From: GCA-2687025 sp964473525
Lineage (GTDB): Bacteria; Poribacteria; WGA-4E; GCA-2687025
NCBI GenBank assembly: GCA_964473525.1
Contig: CAYYPK010000037.1
Coordinates: forward strand, 1-63,713
Length of the DNA: 63,713 nt
Direction of reading: 5' to 3'
Shown: positions 60,550 to 63,713 of the stretch, piece after piece
Layout: each line of letters starts with the position of its first letter
How positions within the stretch are numbered: the first letter of the stretch is position 1
Translations under genes and position numbers: made by a program
Notes under the pieces: generated by a model
Database searches by the model: none
What the model was told of the DNA's origin: nothing
The model's input: only the letters and a program-made list of their open reading frames with translations

Positions 60550-61656
60550 TCAGGCGGACGCAGACGGCGGGCTCACGAAGTTCTGGTACGCCCCGCCGAT
60601 GTCAGCGTGACTGGCGTCGCCTTCGTGCACGACCACCTGGTAGCGGAAGGTGAGCGTATCGCCTTCCTTCAGGTCGTACGTGCCGTCGCCGTCCAGCAGT
60701 TGGCCGCCCTTCTCGAAGGTGCCCCGACCGAAGATGTTCGTGCCCATGAGACCGTAGTTGCGCACATGCCAGTGGCACGGGTGGCGGGGGTTCGTCGTGT
60801 GGTCCAGGACGGCGATCCCGAGATGCGTCTCGTCGACGTAGCCAGAGTAGTCGCACCAGTTGGCGCGCTTGCCCCACGTTTCGGACTCGTTGATGCCGCC
60901 GAACGAGTTCTCGATTGTCCCCGTGTTGCTCGCCTTGACGGTCGGCGCCACGCGGACGCACATGATCCCGCCCTCTTTGGTGTCGCCGAAGTGCACGTCG
61001 CCTTCGGTGGCCTTGAAGACGATCTTCGCGTCTATGACGCGGCGCCTGCTGGGCAGGTTGTAGATGCGCCACGTGACCTCGTCTGTCATCAGCGGCGTGC
61101 CGTCCCCGCCCTGCCAGACGCACTCCGTGGCGATCTCGCCGAACACGGGCCCGCTGACGACGCGCGTGAGGTTCTGCAACACCACGCGGCCGGAGTTAGC
61201 GCCCTCCGCCCAGCAGTCTTCCTCGTTCACCTCGCCGTAGGCGACGTAGAGCGAGCGATGGTGCTTGTGGTCCGCCGCGCCGGTCTCGGTAACTTCCTTA
61301 CCCTCTGGTCCAAGCACTGGGTAGAAGTGCGGGCGGTAGTGGTCCGCCGAATAGAGGAACGTCGTGAACGTCTCGCCACCGATGGACACGTCGATTTCGC
61401 TGCCGTCGTCGGTAAGGGCGACGCTGTCGGTCGCGGGGTGGTCGGTGATCTCGTAACTACGCGACTCGCCCGCCGAAAGGCGTTCCGCGATGAACGTCAA
61501 CTCGCCGTCAAGCACCTGCGCGGGTAGAGCGTTTCCGGTCTGGCTGTCGACCACGAACACGCTACCGTCAGAGACACCCTCGGGCGCGGTTACTGAGATT
61601 GGTGCTTCCAGCCGGTCATGTTCGCCAGCGTTGACCGTAAAGGTTGGGCCTGCCAC
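60550..61656 (-). CDS. DUF6807 (PmoA-like) family protein
   Basis: This encodes 368 residues from a GTG at 61656, with AGGAG about seven bases upstream; the frame is open to 61854 but that part is Arg/Pro-rich shadow. Motifs are YRPHFYPVLGPEGKEVTE (107-124), DHKHHRSLYVAYGEVN (129-144) and HWHVRNYGLMGTNIFGRG. These His-rich motifs match proteins annotated as PmoA or DUF6807 in Planctomycetes, Poribacteria and relatives; despite the name they are not particulate methane monooxygenase subunits. The fold is a beta-sandwich resembling galactose mutarotase-like proteins; a sugar-related role is inferred. No signal peptide was seen. It is on the same strand as the GNAT cluster but separated from it by 115 bases. 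Confidence 0.8.
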   Translation of the reverse strand: MAGPTFTVNAGEHDRLEAPISVTAPEGVSDGSVFVVDSQTGNALPAQVLDGELTFIAERLSAGESRSYEITDHPATDSVALTDDGSEIDVSIGGETFTTFLYSADHYRPHFYPVLGPEGKEVTETGAADHKHHRSLYVAYGEVNEEDCWAEGANSGRVVLQNLTRVVSGPVFGEIATECVWQGGDGTPLMTDEVTWRIYNLPSRRRVIDAKIVFKATEGDVHFGDTKEGGIMCVRVAPTVKASNTGTIENSFGGINESETWGKRANWCDYSGYVDETHLGIAVLDHTTNPRHPCHWHVRNYGLMGTNIFGRGTFEKGGQLLDGDGTYDLKEGDTLTFRYQVVVHEGDASHADIGGAYQNFVSPPSASA

Positions 61657-61805
61657 AGCTTGCTCCTGCCTTGAATAGGCTGTCGGAAGGGGATTCCCGA
61701 AAAGGCTCAAGCGCCTGTTTCGGGGGACGTTGCGGCAATCGTAGCACCCGGCATGTGGCTGCTCAAGATGTCGAGGGCCAGGGGCGGCGTCCTGGGCCCG
61801 GCATG

Positions 61806-62297
61806 CTACCGATCGGTGACGCGCGCGAAACTCTCGGCGCTCCGTCCCAGCCATGCCGTGACGGTCAACAGAAGGCGCACTCCCACTCGGCCGCCCTTGG
61901 ACAGGCGTGTCAGTTGGGAGACGGCAACCCCTAACTCAGACGCCAGCGATTGCCATGGCAGTGCCCTCGAGCAGCGCAGGTCGTCGACAGCGCGGTACAG
62001 CGCTCGGGTGTCCAGACGGAGCATGCCAGCCTCAGCAGCATCAACCTGCATCTCTGCCCCGGCGAAGTCACGGTTGGTCTGCGAGAAAGCCTCAAGCGAA
62101 CTCCCAAGCCACCACGCCATCCCCAGCGCGCCGTCCGCTTCCATGCGGCCGCCCTGCTTCGTCCGCGTCAGGGTGCTCGGACTGACACCTATCTCGGAGG
62201 CCACCTGGCGCCAGGACATGCCGCGTCGCCGACGCTCCGCGTCTAGCGCCTCGTACAGGGCCACTCCGTCGAATCTGGCAGACCCCTGGGCGTTCAC
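61806..62297 (-). CDS. Tandem helix-turn-helix (XRE-like) DNA-binding protein
   Basis: This encodes 163 residues from a GTG at 62297. It consists of two copies of one HTH unit: residues 14-71 (LYEALDAERRRRGMSWRQVA, SEIGVSPSTLTRTKQGGRME) and 100-157 (LYRAVDDLRCSRALPWQSLA, SELGVAVSQLTRLSKGGRVG), each followed by an AWWLG/TAWLG helix. The MSWRQVASEIGVSPSTLTR segment is an XRE/Cro-type recognition motif. A single chain with two such domains could bind a pseudo-palindrome as a monomer. It starts 12 bases after the stop of the BNR gene, so they are probably co-transcribed. Its target is unknown. Confidence 0.8.
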   Translation of the reverse strand: MNAQGSARFDGVALYEALDAERRRRGMSWRQVASEIGVSPSTLTRTKQGGRMEADGALGMAWWLGSSLEAFSQTNRDFAGAEMQVDAAEAGMLRLDTRALYRAVDDLRCSRALPWQSLASELGVAVSQLTRLSKGGRVGVRLLLTVTAWLGRSAESFARVTDR

Positions 62298-62309
62298 TAT
62301 CGAGGGGAC

Positions 62310-63230
62310 CTAAGCAGCGAGCATTCGGATCGCGTCGGGAGCGTCCCACGCCGCGGCCCACTCCGAACCCCCGTCACGCCCCGCGTAGAGCGTGGACCCT
62401 ACGGCGGCCCAGGCCGTGCCGTCAGGGGTGAACGCCACCTGGAACGTGTCGATGTTGTTTTCGTTCGACGCGGGGAAACCGTCGACGACATGGGACCACG
62501 TCACGCCAGCGTCCTCGGTGCGATACAACCTGGCGTCTCCTCCACCGGGGCCGTTGCTGACGCTGGCGAGCACGACATCCCGCTCCGTCGGATGCACCGC
62601 GATTGCGCGGCCGTACCGCGCCGAGAAGCCGTCCGGTCGATGGGTCCACGTCGTGCCGCGGTCGTCGCTGATGAACACGGCGTCGGCGGTGTTTGCATAG
62701 AGACGACCGGCGTCAACCGGCGATGTTGCGACCTCGTGCACGTCGACATGCAGGTCCGGGGTGACCGGCTCCCATGTCACGCCACCGTCGGGCGACCGCA
62801 TGATGCTGCCGACGTGGATATCAGCGTATATCCACCCGTCCGTGGATGCGGCGAACGCTCGCACGGCGGGCGGGCCACCCCACGGCGTGTACCACTCCGA
62901 CCTGCACTCGAGCGCGTCGAATGCCTCGACGCGCTCCGCAGGCCCATCGCCCCGAAGGCGATAGACGAAGGCGCTGTCGTCCGTGCCGATGAGGACGTCC
63001 AGCGGGTTGGTGGATAGCGCCAACAGCGCCGCCACCTCTTCGTCGATGCCCGTCGCCACCGTTCGCACGCCAACCCCGTCGACGACGGCGATGTCACCTC
63101 CCTTGAGGGCGATGACAGCCGCGTTACCACACTCGGCGACGCGCTGAACGCCGCCGTTCTCGTAGAGAGCCTTCGGAGCGGCGCCCTCTGTCGAATGGGC
63201 GTAGACGTGTGTCTCGGTGGCGATGAGCAT
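62310..63230 (-). CDS. BNR/Asp-box beta-propeller protein (sialidase / VPS10-like fold)
   Basis: This encodes 306 residues from the ATG at 63230, with AAGGA upstream. Asp-box motifs are visible at about 146-153 (SPDGGVTW), 188-195 (SDDRGTTW), 238-245 (TEDAGVTW) and a degenerate one at 285-291 (RDGGSEW). The protein is the short, exo-alpha-sialidase-like glycosyl-hydrolase-fold type; no signal peptide and no sialidase Arg triad is obvious, so enzymatic activity is doubtful and a binding or sensing role is as likely. It lies 17 bases after amt and 12 bases before the HTH gene, all in one direction, suggesting an amt-BNR-HTH unit. Confidence 0.85.
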   Translation of the reverse strand: MLIATETHVYAHSTEGAAPKALYENGGVQRVAECGNAAVIALKGGDIAVVDGVGVRTVATGIDEEVAALLALSTNPLDVLIGTDDSAFVYRLRGDGPAERVEAFDALECRSEWYTPWGGPPAVRAFAASTDGWIYADIHVGSIMRSPDGGVTWEPVTPDLHVDVHEVATSPVDAGRLYANTADAVFISDDRGTTWTHRPDGFSARYGRAIAVHPTERDVVLASVSNGPGGGDARLYRTEDAGVTWSHVVDGFPASNENNIDTFQVAFTPDGTAWAAVGSTLYAGRDGGSEWAAAWDAPDAIRMLAA

Positions 63231-63247
63231 AGCGAGTTCCTTCGCGG

Positions 63248-63713
63248 TTAGAGGTTGTAGCCGACTTCGCCGTGCTCCACCTGGTCCAGACCGATCTGCT
63301 CGTCTTCGTCGTTGACGCGGAAGCCCATGGTCGCGTTCAGCACGAGGACCAGTATGACGGTCACGACGGCGGCGTACAGCCCCGCCCCCACGATCCCGAC
63401 GATCTGTGTGATGAACTGACCCACGTTGCCCTCAATGAGGCCGCTGGCTCCTCCGAACGCCGTCATTGCGAAGACGCCGGTCATCAGCGCGCCCCACGTG
63501 CCGCCGACGCCATGGACGCCTACAACATCAAGGGAATCGTCGTAGCCGAAGCGGCCCTTCATCACGATCGCCCCGTAGCAGATGGCGCCCGCGCTGAACC
63601 CGATGATAATCGCCGCCCACGGCGGAACAAAGCCAGCCGCTGGGGTGATACCGACGAGACCTGCGACCAGACCGGAGGCGGCGCCAAGCGCCGACGCGTG
63701 TCCTGCGTGCAAG
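63248..63713 (-). CDS. amt: Ammonium transporter (Amt/MEP/Rh family), C-terminal part
   Basis: 154 residues are visible; the gene runs off the right edge, and the apparent TTG start is an internal Leu. GHASALGAASGLVAGLVGIT and PAAGFVPPWAAIIIGF are the typical Amt helices, followed by the conserved pore-histidine region SLDVVGVHGVGGTWGAL. Further membrane helices (ITQIVGIVGAGLYAAVVTVI) lead to a short cytosolic tail with MGFRVNDEDEQIGLDQVEHG and a final EVGYNL. The tail is the part that GlnK-type PII proteins regulate in other bacteria. No glnK follows it here; a BNR protein gene does. Confidence 0.93.
   Translation of the reverse strand, partial: LHAGHASALGAASGLVAGLVGITPAAGFVPPWAAIIIGFSAGAICYGAIVMKGRFGYDDSLDVVGVHGVGGTWGALMTGVFAMTAFGGASGLIEGNVGQFITQIVGIVGAGLYAAVVTVILVLVLNATMGFRVNDEDEQIGLDQVEHGEVGYNL

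Noticed and set aside
60232..61527. 431-residue + strand frame opposite the GNAT and DUF6807 genes
   Set aside because: It spans two unrelated genes antisense and is compositionally a shadow.
1..63713. tRNA, rRNA, riboswitch, integrase, transposase, restriction or toxin-antitoxin genes
   Set aside because: I looked for the characteristic sequences and protein motifs and found none that I could support; tRNAs in particular could be missed without a covariance search.

Overview
The window looks like a piece of a high-GC, Gram-negative-type bacterial chromosome or metagenome-assembled contig. I infer Candidatus Poribacteria or a close relative. Three secreted proteins end in a FlgD-like module opening with NYPNPFNPETWIPF or a near copy, two phytanoyl-CoA dioxygenase-family proteins are present, and LamG, dockerin, cadherin-like and TolB/PD40 propeller domains are abundant; I associate this combination with that lineage. 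No rRNA, tRNA, CRISPR array, insertion sequence or phage module was recognised.

Left part (1-36498): a secreted-protein region. It begins with the end of a dockerin plus cohesin-like protein (+ strand). Three genes follow on the minus strand: an exported HEAT-repeat protein, a 1677-residue two-propeller protein (BNR plus PD40), and a locus filling 9248-36498. That locus reads as one surface protein of about 9083 residues, split into two open frames by a G8 run at 31486-31493. In protein order it has a signal peptide, two lectin-like jelly rolls, about 16 LamG domains mostly alternating with cadherin/Ig-like domains, 7 plus 13 further cadherin-like repeats (one carrying a nested domain), 8 Calx-beta domains and the C-terminal PNPFNPET module. 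This is the outstanding object of the window.

Middle part (36761-47977): a sugar-epimerase-like TIM barrel (-), then a co-directional + strand run: an exported regulatory-like/propeller protein, a YesL-like membrane protein, enolase (eno), FtsB, a SppA protease with a beta-rich N-terminal extension, protein-L-isoaspartate methyltransferase (pcm), a PhyH-type dioxygenase and a membrane-anchored hypothetical. This is the housekeeping core.

Right part (47978-63713): a looser, apparently less GC-rich accessory segment with long gaps and one decayed gene, containing a PD40 propeller lipoprotein-like or periplasmic protein, a second PhyH dioxygenase and a VOC protein. A COG0523/CobW metallochaperone GTPase and a parallel beta-helix protein follow. 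Next is a second cadherin-like PNPFNPDT surface protein, also broken by a -1-type frame change (near 57691). The minus-strand genes at the right end are a GNAT acetyltransferase, a probable 54-codon small gene and an APH-type kinase that look translationally coupled, then a DUF6807/PmoA-like protein, a tandem-HTH regulator, a BNR propeller protein and the C-terminal end of an Amt ammonium transporter running off the window.
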